Below are positions 57,501 through 61,379 of a DNA stretch of 64,000 nucleotides, one piece after another. The notes beneath the pieces were generated by a model. That model saw only the letters and a program-made list of their open reading frames with translations. It searched no databases and was not told the origin of the DNA. This DNA comes from Typhlomys cinereus (taxonomy: Eukaryota > Chordata > Mammalia > Rodentia > Platacanthomyidae). Within the stretch, counting starts at the first letter, position 1, and each line of letters opens with the position of its first letter. Location: positions 382,001 to 446,000 of the forward strand of contig JALPQD010000631.1 in assembly GCA_023101885.1 (NCBI GenBank), given 5' to 3'. The translations under genes were made by a program, and so were the position numbers.

Positions 57501-59760
57501 CATAGTGTTACAAAGGCACCCAGGGCCTTACACATGCTAGGTAAGTGCTCTACCACTGAGCTACATCTCCAGCCCTTGACCGAGCCTTCTTCAAGCTTCA
57601 AGGAGTACATAGTCTTGTACCAATGGATGACGGTCCTAGCTGGGTCTAGGAAGTGAAGTCATAGCTGTTGGAAGACTATTGAAAATGGTAACGATGCCCA
57701 ATTCCCACACTATTCATGTCACTGGGATGAATTCATGTTTTCTGACTGAATTTCTCAGTCCTCTGGGAACATTTTTTACTACCTCAATAAAACGTGAGTA
57801 ATGAGCTCTGCAGGATCCAAACTCTAGGATTAGTGTGGAGACAGCTAGAACATGGTTCAAATGCAAAACATCTCAACCATAAACTCCCCACTGCCAGAAA
57901 GCATAGTTAGAGTTCATTCTGAACAGAAAGCTTCACCATGAGCCTCGTTCTCAGAGCGTCGGTCAGGGTAGGCTACTGAACCCCTGCATGATTGATGCAC
58001 CCTGCTCCTGACCTGGGGACACAGACAGCAGCCAACTGTTTCTCTGGGAACTAGCCATTCACCTTTACTGATGCTAAACTGATACTCTCCATTGCTCTCC
58101 AAAGAAGCAATTGCAATTTAAACTAAGGCTGTGCCTTCTATATACTTAACTATTCTATCCTATGCAAAGTCAGTTTGGAGTAGGTGAGATGGCCCAGTGG
58201 GCACACAGATGCCTGCATGAAAACCTGGCTACCCGAGTTGGATCCCTGGAGTCCACATGATGGAAGGAGAGAACTGACTTTTGAAAGTTGTCCTTTGACT
58301 TCCATTTGAACCATGGCATGCAGATACTGGCTCTTTGTATCTCTCTCTCTCTCTCTCTCTCTCTCAAATAAACATATAAATAAATAAATAATTTAAGAGT
58401 TAAATTTTTAAAATACCCAGACACATTTAGCATTTGGAAAGGAGAGACATGAGGATTAGGAATTTAAGGTCAGACTTGGCTTTAAGTTCCAGGCCAGCTC
58501 GGGCTATCTAAGACCCTGTGTCAAAAACAAACAAGCAAACAAAAACAAGAATAAGAACAACCATCACCACTACAACAAAACAGATAATAATAACTCTAGG
58601 AACTATTTCACTAAGCTTAACAACTTGGTCCCAAACATTCATTTTTTTAATTGGAACATTATACACAGTAGGGTTTCTTGGGGGGATGGGACCCAAGTCT
58701 AAACACGAATTTCATTTATGTGGGGTTTATCTACTACCTACATAGCTTTTAGGCACTTCATGTACAATGCTTTCAGTGCATTTTGATGGTGATCTGTCCT
58801 GTGAGCTTGGGTGTATAATTTTCCATTTATGGATCTATGTCTCAAAAACAAACTTGGATTTTGGAACATTCGGATTGGAGATTTTTCAGACTGAGGTTGC
58901 TCAATCTGCATTAAGATGGGGGAGGGGAAACAGAAGAAGGAAATTCACTTGAAAACAACCTATGCCACACAGGAATATATTTTATGTGTGAGTTTTTTAA
59001 AAATCATTATTTGATGAACTTGCTGGTATGAAGGAGGAAAGAATAAGCCTTGTTACACATTACTAATGCGAAAGAAGAGATAACGGCAAAGAAATAACCC
59101 TGTTCACTGCCTCTTCCGACCAGTGAGACAACACCAAGTGTTGGCGGTTGTCTGCAGAGCAGTAAGGACACATTTGCCTGATCTGTGCTGCCATCATTCT
59201 AAGACACGGGCACCCCGTAAGACGGTGCACCCCTGACTTGGCCATCTACACATTGGAAGTCAACATATGTTTTGCAAATCTGTCCCGGCTTTACTGTCTG
59301 CCATCTGCATTTAGGCAGGTAGGGCACACTTGGACATCCACTTCAAAACAGAGCGATCTTGGCAAGGTGCATGCCATTGGGCAGGAAGGGGCAGAATACA
59401 CAAAGCACTTATGCCTAACTCGCTCTTTCTCACGCACACACAGAGCACAGAGAGCACCTGTTACGATCTAAGCCTTTTCTGTCCAAGCATCTCTTTGAAG
59501 ACTGCTTGCTTCCGCCCGCCTTCTCCGCATCCTGCTTCCGGTAAGGCCCGTACAGGAGCTGGTTCAGTGGCACTATAGGCTTGCTTTGGTTCATCCTTGC
59601 TCTCCTGGCAGCAAAGTCGTCTTTCTCCAGGTCAGGGAATCGACTCGCCACTTCATCTTCTGACTCCGAATCTTTGCCATGTTGGTGGGTCAGGAACGGG
59701 TTTTCTTTGCGCAGGATGATATCGCGAACAGCTTCTTTCTCTTCGTTCCATTGCTGCTGA
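6156..59760 (-). CDS. LIMCH1: LIMCH1, middle and 3' coding part (spliced; 23 exons placed)
   Basis: LIM and calponin-homology domains-containing protein 1, an actin stress-fibre protein that binds and activates non-muscle myosin II. The exons were recognised by peptides known from human LIMCH1, for example [59 protein letters not shown] and [20 protein letters not shown]. Nearly every exon has AG/GT borders and phases that join in frame. The exons common to all isoforms give about 745 codons, which fits the C-terminal two thirds of the roughly 1,083-residue short isoform. The CH domain and the first linker are right of the window; the last codons and 3' UTR were not found and are probably to the left. 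There is no PDZ domain, unlike the paralogue LMO7. The gene spans more than 53 kb here with SINE-rich introns. Individual exons are listed separately. Confidence 0.95.
6845..7210 (+). mobile_element. hAT-derived rodent repeat (URR1-like)
   Basis: Contains GGGAAGACCCAGCCTATAGTGGGTGGAAC and ends AATAAACCCCTTGTTCGCTTAAGTTG, hallmarks of the URR1 family in rodents. An 11-G run interrupts it near 6993-7003. Confidence 0.65.
7985..8110 (+). mobile_element. B1 SINE
   Basis: CTGGTGATACACGCCAAATC start, a GAGGCTAAGGCAGAA box and a CGCCCTGTCTTAAACAAAAC end. Confidence 0.7.
8431..8769 (-). mobile_element. B2-superfamily (DIP-like) SINE with long GT tract
   Basis: Read on the minus strand it begins GGGGCTGGAGAGATGGCTCA and ends in (CA)n, shown on plus as GT at 8431-8481. 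It contains a T(11) run at about 8590. Confidence 0.85.
8991..9099 (-). CDS. LIMCH1: LIMCH1 LIM domain, first half
   Basis: 109 nt, acceptor TTTTCGCAG|GTCTAT, donor TTCAGG|GTATGT, phase 2 to phase 0. It encodes [20 protein letters not shown] and then [16 protein letters not shown]. The CSSC pair and HIQC provide the four ligands of the first zinc site. LALGKG replaces LPLGKG of human, a substitution outside the ligands. A (CA)n tract on the plus strand (UG repeat in the transcript) lies 44 bases upstream of the acceptor. Confidence 0.97.
9144..9183 (+). repeat. (CA)n tract 44 bases from the LIM exon acceptor
   Basis: About 19 CA units on plus, i.e. a UG repeat in the LIMCH1 pre-mRNA between branch-site distance and the upstream intron. 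Confidence 0.95.
10405..10482 (-). CDS. LIMCH1: LIMCH1 optional 78-nt exon ([13 protein letters not shown])
   Basis: 78 nt, acceptor CCGTCTTACAG|GAAAAG, donor CCAAACAG|GTACAA, phase 2 at both ends. It encodes [20 protein letters not shown] then GQSPN, and Arg across the next junction. It aligns with the [20 protein letters not shown] segment present in one human isoform and absent from another. Because 78 is a multiple of three and both flanking exons fit with or without it, it is a cassette exon. Proline- and serine-rich with four SP/TP dipeptides directly before the LIM domain. Confidence 0.92.
10600..10722 (-). mobile_element. B1 SINE, reversed
   Basis: GCACGGACTCGAACTTTCCA and CTTCAGCCTTCTAAGTGCTG blocks are the reverse of B1; diverged. 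Confidence 0.6.
11700..11865 (+). mobile_element. MIR SINE
   Basis: GAACCTCAATTTCCTCATAT core followed by AATAGGAGTATC and GAGGGCTCAGTGAATGAATG, an old mammalian-wide MIR. Confidence 0.6.
12329..12452 (-). CDS. LIMCH1: LIMCH1 exon: linker before LIM ([17 protein letters not shown])
   Basis: 124 nt, acceptor TGGTCTCAG|AGCCAA, donor GGCGGAA|GTGAGT, phase 1 to phase 2. It encodes [40 protein letters not shown] and two bases of Lys. Its end can join either the optional exon at 10405 (AA|G AAA) or directly the LIM exon at 8991 (AA|G TCT), both giving Lys in frame. The acceptor reads CAGAG, so an alternative start two bases later is conceivable. Confidence 0.94.
14040..14150 (+). mobile_element. 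B1 SINE
   Basis: GGGTTTGGTGACACACTATAATCCCAGC start, AGGCAGAGGCAGAAGAATCG box and GTTCAAGGCCAGCCTGGCTA. Confidence 0.8.
14567..15453. repeat. Minisatellite, about 0.9 kb, units built from CACCCATGCA and GACACCTGCA
   Basis: Tandem array of 10-base modules, mainly CACCCATGCA and GACACCTGCA, combined in 20-30-base units. The left part (to about 14975) is dominated by CACCTGCA. The middle (about 14975-15275) has CACGTGCA, and the right end has CATCCATGC(A/G)GACA(C/T)ATGC. The unit sizes leave long open frames in several frames on both strands (His/Thr/Pro/Cys on plus, Cys/Val/Met/His on minus), which are a by-product of the repeat. Confidence 0.97.
15948..16050 (-). mobile_element. B1 SINE, reversed
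   Basis: T-run then GAGACAGGATTTCACTATGT and GCCTCAAATTCATGATCCTC. Confidence 0.75.
16164..16373 (-). CDS. LIMCH1: LIMCH1 exon: [14 protein letters not shown] (3' end unresolved)
   Basis: Acceptor TTTCCCTTAG|AATAAG, phase 0. It encodes [20 protein letters not shown], then [20 protein letters not shown] and [15 protein letters not shown], aligning with human [20 protein letters not shown]. After [12 protein letters not shown] the likeness fades and the frame stops at TAG (16161-16163). No good donor gives the expected phase 1. The only GT in that phase (CCCCT|GTGTAC) would make TAG with the AG that opens the next exon. A phase-0 donor at TGT|GTACCT would work if the next exon used an acceptor two bases further on. 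The coordinate given is the last codon before the stop, not a proven splice site. Confidence 0.75.
17358..17462 (-). CDS. LIMCH1: LIMCH1 exon: Ser-rich segment ([20 protein letters not shown])
   Basis: 105 nt (35 codons), phase 0 at both ends; acceptor TTTCTCCTAG|GAGCGT, donor GCACCG|GTGAGG. It encodes [20 protein letters not shown] and [15 protein letters not shown]. The helix ends at IIED and a serine-rich linker follows, a likely phosphorylation-rich stretch. Confidence 0.96.
18260..18352 (-). CDS. LIMCH1: LIMCH1 exon: charged helix ([20 protein letters not shown])
   Basis: 93 nt (31 codons), phase 0 at both ends; acceptor CATGACAG|GAGAGA, donor GAGGAG|GTAGGA. It encodes [20 protein letters not shown] followed by [11 protein letters not shown]. 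The i/i+4 pattern of opposite charges suggests a single stable alpha helix or coiled coil. The reading frame continues into the intron for a few codons before a stop. Confidence 0.96.
19440..19573 (+). mobile_element. B1 SINE with (CAAA)n tail
   Basis: AGTCAGGCATGGAGGTCCAC start, GGGAGGCAGAGGCAGGAGGA box, CTTGTCTCAAACAAACAAAC tail. Confidence 0.85.
19800..19856 (+). repeat. CA-rich tract
   Basis: Short CATG/CAGA units followed by pure CA repeats at about 19828-19855. Confidence 0.9.
20390..20560 (+). mobile_element. MIR SINE
   Basis: CCAGGTTCTACTGAGAGCCG, GTGTGATCTCAGGCAAGTGG and TTTCTTCAACTGCTCATCAG follow the MIR order. Confidence 0.55.
21181..21261 (-). CDS. LIMCH1: LIMCH1 exon: [20 protein letters not shown]
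   Basis: 81 nt (27 codons), phase 0 at both ends; acceptor CTGGACAG|TTTAAG, donor CTGCAG|GTAGGA. It encodes [20 protein letters not shown] and EQERLLQ, identical to human as far as I can recall. It begins the long E/R/K/Q helix that continues through the next two phase-0 exons, giving 93 predicted residues before the Ser-rich segment. LMO7 has a similar block (WVWDQEEERKRQE). Confidence 0.97.
21950..22495 (+). mobile_element. hAT-derived repeat (URR1/MER-like)
   Basis: An internal GTTTATCTGGGTTTTCTATC..CTCAGTTTCTAGGAGGTGG stretch and a CCACAAGCCAAGTAAGTCTC..TTTAAGTTAC end resemble the hAT-type repeats at 7, 36 and 61 kb. Family assignment uncertain. Confidence 0.45.
22995..23222 (-). mobile_element. 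B2-type SINE, reversed
   Basis: TCAGAAGTCAGTTCTCTCCTTCTAGCATG and a TTAGCCACTGAGTCTCGCTGG end are the reverse of a B2 body and head. Confidence 0.75.
23252..23315 (+). mobile_element. ID element
   Basis: CTCTGGGGACATAGCTCAGC, GGTAAATCACTGAAGTTTGA and CCCTAGCACCACACACAGAC give the tRNA-like ID body in plus orientation. Confidence 0.75.
23592..23632 (-). CDS. LIMCH1: LIMCH1 41-nt microexon ([13 protein letters not shown])
   Basis: 41 nt between CCATGCAG|TG and ACACCA|GTAAGT, phase 1 to phase 0. It encodes [13 protein letters not shown], matching the human DSPSSEKSPVMTP block with its three SP/TP dipeptides. Too short to show up as an open frame; placed by peptide match and phase. Confidence 0.93.
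25045..25085 (+). repeat. 41-bp direct repeat, copy 1
   Basis: Starts TTATGAATGGTTCAAAGTAT and is identical over 41 bases to 25760-25800. Sequences on either side differ. Confidence 0.95.
25760..25800 (+). repeat. 41-bp direct repeat, copy 2
   Basis: Identical to 25045-25085; start-to-start distance 715 bases. Confidence 0.95.
26602..26707 (-). CDS. LIMCH1: LIMCH1 exon: [20 protein letters not shown]
   Basis: 106 nt, acceptor GGTCCAG|GTGGCA, donor TCTCAAG|GTAAAG, phase 0 to phase 1. It encodes [20 protein letters not shown] followed by [15 protein letters not shown]. Nearly identical to human. The final G joins TG of the next exon to give Val. Confidence 0.96.
27035..27296 (-). mobile_element. 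DIP-like SINE, reversed
   Basis: Ends CCTGAGCCATCTCTCCAGCC on plus, the reverse of the GGCTGGAGAGATGGCTCAGG head; the body contains TCATCCTGGATTGCTCTACA and GGTTTCCCAGGCTCTGCC. Confidence 0.85.
29110..29285 (-). mobile_element. DIP-like SINE, reversed, partial
   Basis: GGAATCATCCTGGATTGTTC, GGGTTGGAATTACAGGTGGC, and AACTCAGGTTCTTTTGCTTG before a diverged head. Confidence 0.75.
30140..30303 (-). CDS. LIMCH1: LIMCH1 exon: [14 protein letters not shown]
   Basis: 164 nt, acceptor CGCTTCCAG|AGCCAC, donor CAGAAG|GTGAAA, phase 1 to phase 0. It encodes [40 protein letters not shown] and [14 protein letters not shown]. The [13 protein letters not shown] and EMSGKV.LVLSQK ends are conserved, while the middle is acidic and variable. 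Confidence 0.95.
30748..30976 (-). mobile_element. B1/B4-like SINE, reversed
   Basis: T-run, GAGACAGGGTCTTTCGCTAA, then AACTCAGGACCTGCTGCTTG and CCACTGAGCCACATCCTCAG, a composite reversed element; a G(8) run lies at about 30869. Confidence 0.65.
31801..31882 (-). CDS. LIMCH1: LIMCH1 exon: acidic linker ([11 protein letters not shown])
   Basis: 82 nt, acceptor ATTCTTCAG|GAGGCT, donor CCAGCAG|GTTGGT, phase 0 to phase 1. It encodes [20 protein letters not shown] and then SGEEQPA. It aligns with human [20 protein letters not shown] and is poorly conserved; phase and position rather than identity establish it. A run of Glu and Asp suggests a disordered acidic linker. Confidence 0.85.
32515..32735 (-). 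mobile_element. B2-type SINE, reversed, with (GA)n
   Basis: Pure GA repeats at 32515-32573, then GTCAGAGGTCAGTTCTCTCC, ACTTCTGGGAATTGAACTCA and a CTGCTGAGCTATTTCACCAG head in reverse. Confidence 0.85.
32862..33145 (+). mobile_element. DIP-like SINE, full length
   Basis: The clearest plus-strand copy: GGGGCTGGAGAGTGGCTCAG head with A and B boxes (GGCTCAGGGGTTAAGCC; GTTCGGATCC), a 200-base body and an AATAATTAATAAATTTT tail. Confidence 0.9.
33150..33392 (+). mobile_element. DIP-like SINE, headless, in tandem
   Basis: Begins in the body of the element (GGTACCAGATCCCATGTAAA), continues with GATCCAGGATGATTCCTGAA and ends AAATAAATAAATTTTAAAAA. It follows the previous copy directly in the same orientation. 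Confidence 0.8.
33565..33720 (+). mobile_element. B2-type SINE 3' part
   Basis: ATGCTCTGACTTCCAAAAGC, ATGGCATGCATGCGTTCTCT, a CT tract and AAAATAAAGAAAAC tail. Confidence 0.65.
33735..33870 (-). mobile_element. B1 SINE, reversed
   Basis: ACAGGGTCTCAACTAAGTCG, CTGTCCTGGAATTCCCTCTG, CAAAGCAGCTGGGATTATAC. Confidence 0.75.
33895..34097 (+). mobile_element. B1 fragment joined to an ID-like element with (AAT)n tail
   Basis: GCAGGATTGTAAATTCAAGGCCAGCCTG, then GGGTCTGGGGATGTGGCTCA (ID-like head) and an AAT repeat at 34061-34095. Confidence 0.65.
36535..36905 (+). mobile_element. hAT-derived rodent repeat (URR1-like)
   Basis: TGTCATAGTTCAGGTGTCAA, GGGGAAGGCCCAGCCCACGGTGGGTGGGACT and GAATAAAATGGAGGGAGCTG match the layout of the repeat at 6.85-7.2 kb. 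Confidence 0.65.
38725..38995 (-). mobile_element. DIP-like SINE, young, with target-site duplication
   Basis: Reversed full-length copy. It is flanked by the direct repeat CTAGATCGAT at 38715-38724 and 38996-39005. Many CpGs remain (for example in CGCTCCCGCTTCCGCCCGGC), suggesting recent insertion. Confidence 0.92.
40686..40904 (-). CDS. LIMCH1: LIMCH1 exon: [14 protein letters not shown]
   Basis: 219 nt (73 codons), phase 0 at both ends; acceptor GCCGTAG|GTGGAT, donor CTGATG|GTAAGG. It encodes [40 protein letters not shown] and [16 protein letters not shown]. The [15 protein letters not shown] and [16 protein letters not shown] blocks are almost invariant in the family, while the [13 protein letters not shown] stretch is variable. 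Skipping would keep frame. Confidence 0.95.
42482..42792 (-). mobile_element. DIP-like SINE, young, with 16-bp target-site duplication
   Basis: Reversed full-length copy with a GT tract (about 42547-42579) and retained CpGs. It is flanked by the perfect 16-base repeat AAGACTCATGTATTTA at 42466-42481 and 42793-42808. Confidence 0.95.
43960..44368 (-). CDS. LIMCH1: LIMCH1 large 409-nt exon (coiled coil and Ser/Pro linker)
   Basis: The largest coding exon here. It starts [20 protein letters not shown], continues with [20 protein letters not shown], then the Ser/Pro-rich stretch [20 protein letters not shown] and a [17 protein letters not shown] segment, and ends VLKTFK. Acceptor CACCCGACAG|GGAGCG, donor TTCAAG|GTAGGA, phase 2 to phase 0. 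The N-terminal part is helical and the C-terminal part is predicted disordered, with several SP/TP sites. The segment after TIAR differs most from human ([13 protein letters not shown] in place of a VLDTSMSAG-type sequence). Confidence 0.96.
44555..44712 (-). CDS. LIMCH1: LIMCH1 exon: [20 protein letters not shown]
   Basis: 158 nt, acceptor CCCCCACCAG|GACCTG, donor AAGAAAA|GTGGGT, phase 0 to phase 2. It encodes [40 protein letters not shown] and [12 protein letters not shown], a strongly charged helical segment. The RRRS and RRKS runs look like basophilic-kinase sites. It matches human LIMCH1 closely; LMAGEDG/LLAGEDG is one of few differences. The donor is GTGGGT rather than GTRAGT. Confidence 0.95.
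45240..45385 (+). mobile_element. MIR SINE
   Basis: CTTCTCATCTCTAAATTGGGG, then GAGCCGGGCACATGGTAAGTGCTTAATAC, in the usual MIR order. Confidence 0.65.
45930..46245. promoter_or_regulatory. CpG-dense block over a coding exon (possible internal promoter)
   Basis: The 165 bases just upstream of the 46089 exon start contain about 22 CpG dinucleotides, against near absence in the surrounding introns, and the density continues through the exon to about 45930. Such a block inside a gene is often an unmethylated island with promoter activity. The minus-strand frame of the exon stays open through the block back to an ATG at 46316. No TATA box is evident. Promoter function is inference. Confidence 0.45.
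45963..46089 (-). CDS. LIMCH1: LIMCH1 exon: start of shared coiled-coil region
   Basis: 127 nt, acceptor CCCGGCGCCAG|GAGCAC, donor CAAGAT|GTGAGT. It encodes [20 protein letters not shown] and then [20 protein letters not shown], the beginning of the helical region common to LIMCH1 and LMO7. It enters in phase 2 and leaves in phase 0. The reading frame stays open upstream through a CpG-rich block to about 46316 with an in-frame ATG, and MFDMR offers an internal Met, so this exon could also be part of an alternative first exon. That reading is inference. Confidence 0.95.
46955..47196 (-). mobile_element. DIP-like SINE with target-site duplication
   Basis: Reversed copy between TAATCCATTTTTG at 46942-46954 and the same 13 bases at 47197-47209. 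It ends CCTGAGCCATCTCCCCAGCC. Confidence 0.9.
49262..49301 (+). repeat. (ATT)n microsatellite
   Basis: TTATTATTATC-type units with few changes. Confidence 0.9.
49511..49588 (+). repeat. Three tandem 26-bp units
   Basis: Units start at 49511, 49537 and 49563, each beginning GATTTAACTA and ending GG(T/A)TT(T). The first two differ at a few bases; the third has diverged more. Confidence 0.9.
50911..50946 (-). CDS. LIMCH1: LIMCH1 36-nt microexon ([11 protein letters not shown])
   Basis: A 36-nt exon between TCTTGTAG|A and GCAGA|GTAAGT. It supplies the last base of an Arg codon, then [11 protein letters not shown], then two bases of Glu. The following exon starts G AGC ACG, so the junction reads [16 protein letters not shown], exactly the known LIMCH1 sequence. 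In the short isoform the exon before this one ends ..PFR and lies outside the window; in the long form cassette exon 6 joins here in the same phase. This exon therefore marks the 3' border of the alternatively spliced block. Confidence 0.93.
52365..52490 (+). mobile_element. MIR SINE
   Basis: CTGTGTACCCTGGAGCTCAG, TTTCCCATTTGCAAAACGCC and ATACACCTAGCATG are MIR-like. Confidence 0.6.
53125..53160 (+). repeat. (ATAG)n / (ACAG)n microsatellite
   Basis: GATAGATAGACAGACAGACA units. Confidence 0.9.
53695..53992 (-). CDS. LIMCH1: LIMCH1 cassette exon 6 (start uncertain)
   Basis: The exon enters in phase 1 and exits in phase 2 (donor GTCAGAG|GTCAGG), which restores the frame for the YGPRTPV microexon. 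Clear coding runs from [17 protein letters not shown] through [20 protein letters not shown] to [13 protein letters not shown]. Two acceptors keep phase: CCCTGAG|CC (exon end 53992, adding [16 protein letters not shown]) and CCTAGAG|CA (exon end 53941). The open frame between them favours the longer form, but neither has an ideal pyrimidine tract. It is polar and rich in Glu, Ser and Ala, with no recognisable domain. Confidence 0.8.
54445..54492 (-). CDS. LIMCH1: LIMCH1 cassette exon 5 (48-nt proline-rich microexon)
   Basis: A 48-nt exon with a strong pyrimidine-tract acceptor (CCTTTCTGCCTCTAG|CT) and a GCAGCAG|GTATTC donor. It encodes the short proline-rich peptide [15 protein letters not shown]. 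Both borders are phase 1, matching the exit phase of the exon before and the entry phase of the exon after, and 48 is a multiple of three, so it could be spliced independently. It is too short to be found by open-reading-frame length. Finding it brings the phase-compatible set to six exons. Confidence 0.75.
54595..54710 (-). CDS. LIMCH1: LIMCH1 cassette exon 4
   Basis: 116 nt, entering in phase 2 (acceptor GCAACAG|GACAGT) and leaving in phase 1 (donor GAGGAAG|GTGAGG). It encodes [20 protein letters not shown], then [18 protein letters not shown]. Because its length is not a multiple of three it must be joined to a phase-1 exon; the next two exons downstream start in phase 1. Ser/Gly/Asp-rich and likely disordered. 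The first codon after the junction is AGG (Arg) when joined to cassette exon 3. Confidence 0.85.
55682..55925. other. CpG-dense block of unusual composition
   Basis: About 230 bases with roughly 25 CpG dinucleotides and a strong T/C bias on the plus strand, set between a short CT tract and a long CTTC tract. It matches no SINE or exon I know, and long frames are open on both strands. See the findings list. Confidence 0.6.
55945..56082 (+). repeat. (CTTC)n then (CT)n tract
   Basis: About 115 bases of TTCC units followed by CT repeats (about 56060-56081). Confidence 0.97.
56083..56152 (-). mobile_element. ID element, reversed
   Basis: CTGGGGTTCGAACACAGGGC, ATGTTAAGCATATGCTCTAC and TGCCTTCCCAGCCCTGG are the reverse of an ID body; its CT-rich tail is the tract at its left. 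Confidence 0.75.
56218..56535 (-). CDS. LIMCH1: LIMCH1 cassette exon 3 (RDDFAGRKA / QTWQRL module)
   Basis: A 318-nt exon, phase 2 at both ends (acceptor TCTAACCAG|GGATGG, donor GACTGCAG|GTACTT). It encodes [20 protein letters not shown], then [40 protein letters not shown] and a Ser/Gly-rich tail ending HELSSQNDC. It carries the third copy of the [KR]DD[FL]AxR[RK] module and the second copy of the [IV]TExDxxTWxRL module. Skipping this exon keeps the frame. An ID-type SINE and a long pyrimidine tract lie just left of it. Confidence 0.9.
57055..57297 (-). CDS. LIMCH1: LIMCH1 cassette exon 2 (KDDLAQRR / ETWERL module)
   Basis: This 243-nt exon is phase 2 at both ends (acceptor ATTGACAG|AAACCAG, donor TTCGAG|GTGTGT). 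It encodes [20 protein letters not shown], then a segment with [20 protein letters not shown] and a C-terminal half with [17 protein letters not shown]. The KDDLAQRR motif matches KDDFAARR of the preceding exon and RDDFAGRK of the next one, and [11 protein letters not shown] matches [11 protein letters not shown] of the next exon, which suggests duplicated exons. A stop follows in the intron. No known folded domain is visible; it is probably disordered with short helical motifs. Confidence 0.9.
57500..57577 (-). mobile_element. ID element, reversed
   Basis: CAGGGCCTTACACATGCTAG, GTAAGTGCTCTACCACTGAG and CTACATCTCCAGCCC are an almost intact reversed ID. Confidence 0.9.
58172..58396 (+). mobile_element. 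B2-type SINE
   Basis: GAGTAGGTGAGATGGCCCAG head, GGAGAGAACTGACTTTTGAA, GTTGTCCTTTGACTTCCATT, CT tract (about 58340-58366) and an AAATAAATAAATAA tail. Confidence 0.9.
58440..58550 (+). mobile_element. B1 SINE 3' part
   Basis: GGAATTTAAGGTCAGACTTG, GGCCAGCTCGGGCTATCTAA, GACCCTGTGTCAAAAACAAA. Confidence 0.7.
59458..59760 (-). CDS. LIMCH1: LIMCH1 cassette exon 1 (KDDFAARRA module)
   Basis: The 303-nt exon reads [20 protein letters not shown], then an acidic DSESEDE stretch, then [20 protein letters not shown] and [16 protein letters not shown], and ends in a K/S/D-rich tail. The [28 protein letters not shown] motif is typical of the LIMCH1/LMO7 linker. The acceptor is CACATCAG|T; a second AG four bases downstream (exon end 59756) is possible. 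The donor is AACAG|GTGCTC, phase 2. With the T start the exon is phase 2 on both sides, so AG from the upstream exon plus T gives Ser, and the exon can be included or skipped without changing frame. It is the first of six such exons here. Its upstream partner is outside the window. Confidence 0.9.
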
Positions 59761-60414
59761 CTGATGTGGCAAAATTAAACAAAGCCCCACATGTAGTCGG
59801 ACCCCATGTTCAGGCAGGCGACTGTATCATTAGTGAAAAGTCCGCTCAACACTGTTAGTTCAGAGGGCATTGCCTTATTATTTTAGCCCAGAATTGCAAT
59901 ATGGTTAGTGTGGACTTCGTCAGACACTAGCAATGCTAAAGAATCATGTGCTTCGCGGGGCTCCAACAGCGACAAAGAATCAGGCTCCTAAATGGCTCTG
60001 AAACTGACTGAAAGTCTGTCCATGGAACTGAGGAAAAGTAGGAAGCTCTTTGCTGCTGCTTTTTCTTCTTAGCACATTAGTAACATACCCAATGGGTCCT
60101 CTGCCATCCATTGACTGAGCCAAACACTGGGCCCACGCAAAAATAGATCTGAAGGGGAGAACTCGTGAATGAAGTCAGGTGCCTGTACACCTGGAATGTA
60201 GAAAGTACACCCACAGCAAAGTGTAGGTAAGGTCTTCCTGCTGAACTGAGCTAGTCTGGACATATTCAGAGCATGAAATGAACATGAAAACGTTATCAAG
60301 TCCTGCACACCCCCAAGACCTGCTTCCTCATTTGATGCTGGATGACCATTACGGCATGGGAGGATGTTTCACCCAGTTACTACTACAGATGACTTCTAAG
60401 TTTTTACACTTTAT

Positions 60415-60600
60415 TATTATTATTGTGTGTGTGTGTGTACGTGTGTGTGTGAGTGATGTGGGAATACAAATGTGGAAGTCAGAGGACAACTTTGTGAAAG
60501 TGCTTCTTTCCTTCCATCTTTACATGGATTCTGAAAACTGAACACAGTTCGTCAGGCTTGCAAGACAAGCACTTTTATCTGCTGAATCCTTTCCCCATTT
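60415..60600 (-). mobile_element. B2-type SINE, reversed
   Basis: GT tract (about 60425-60452), GGAAGTCAGAGGACAACTTTG, and a diverged head ending CTGCTGAATCCTTTCCCC. Confidence 0.75.
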
Positions 60601-61379
60601 TTCAAAGGAATCTCGCAAACCCCTTTGAAAGAGGGGTTTTTGAAAGATGTCTAGATTCTAGCAAGTAGTTTAACTATATAATATGAAGCAGTAAGTCTTT
60701 TTGTTTTTGTCCTGGGATAGAGGTGTAGAGATTGAATAATTGCCTCTATGAGCCATTCTGCTCATAAGCCCAGTTTTTTTCTAAGTCATAAGAAAGCGTC
60801 AGAACCTTTTCCCCCATCATTTTGTCTTCTCAGCTCATAAAGATGATAAGCATATAAAATACCTTGAGTTTTAAAGAAAGCTTTACTACTTTGTACAGGA
60901 GAGCTGAAAGAGGATTAAGAGTCAGTTCTTTATCCTCAAAGGACAAACTCATCACAGGAATGAAGACAGAAGGAATGAGCTTGGCTGAGAACAAAACCAG
61001 CGATGAGCGGGTCAGGCCCCCCCACCCCCGGCTGCTGTTCTGACCCCACTCCTCAGAGGAGGTCTCCTTCCTGTGGTGGTGGCAGAAGCCCTTTTCACCT
61101 GCACTCTGGAAAACGAAAGCATCATTTCTCCTGCTCAGAATAGAGCTTATCTTCTGTTCTCAAATCAAATTCTAAAACCTAGAATCCAAGTGTGATGTTT
61201 TATACTTCACTAAATGCCTTCCTTAAAATATTAAATCCTGCTCTTAAAATATTAAACTCACAGGGTCCCGCCTGGCCCCTCCCTAGACCATATTCATGCT
61301 CCTCCCCTGCCACCTTGCCCAATATGCCTGGCAAGGAAAAGCCTGGATTGGTTGCCTATGGCTAGGAAGAATGGTGTGA

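Noticed and set aside
6156..59760. Assignment to LMO7 rather than LIMCH1
   Set aside because: The two are paralogues, but the peptides here match LIMCH1 ([20 protein letters not shown], not WVWDQEEERKRQERWQKE; the LIM exons read NLYFHIQCF, not GLCYHLHCF) and no PDZ exon is present.
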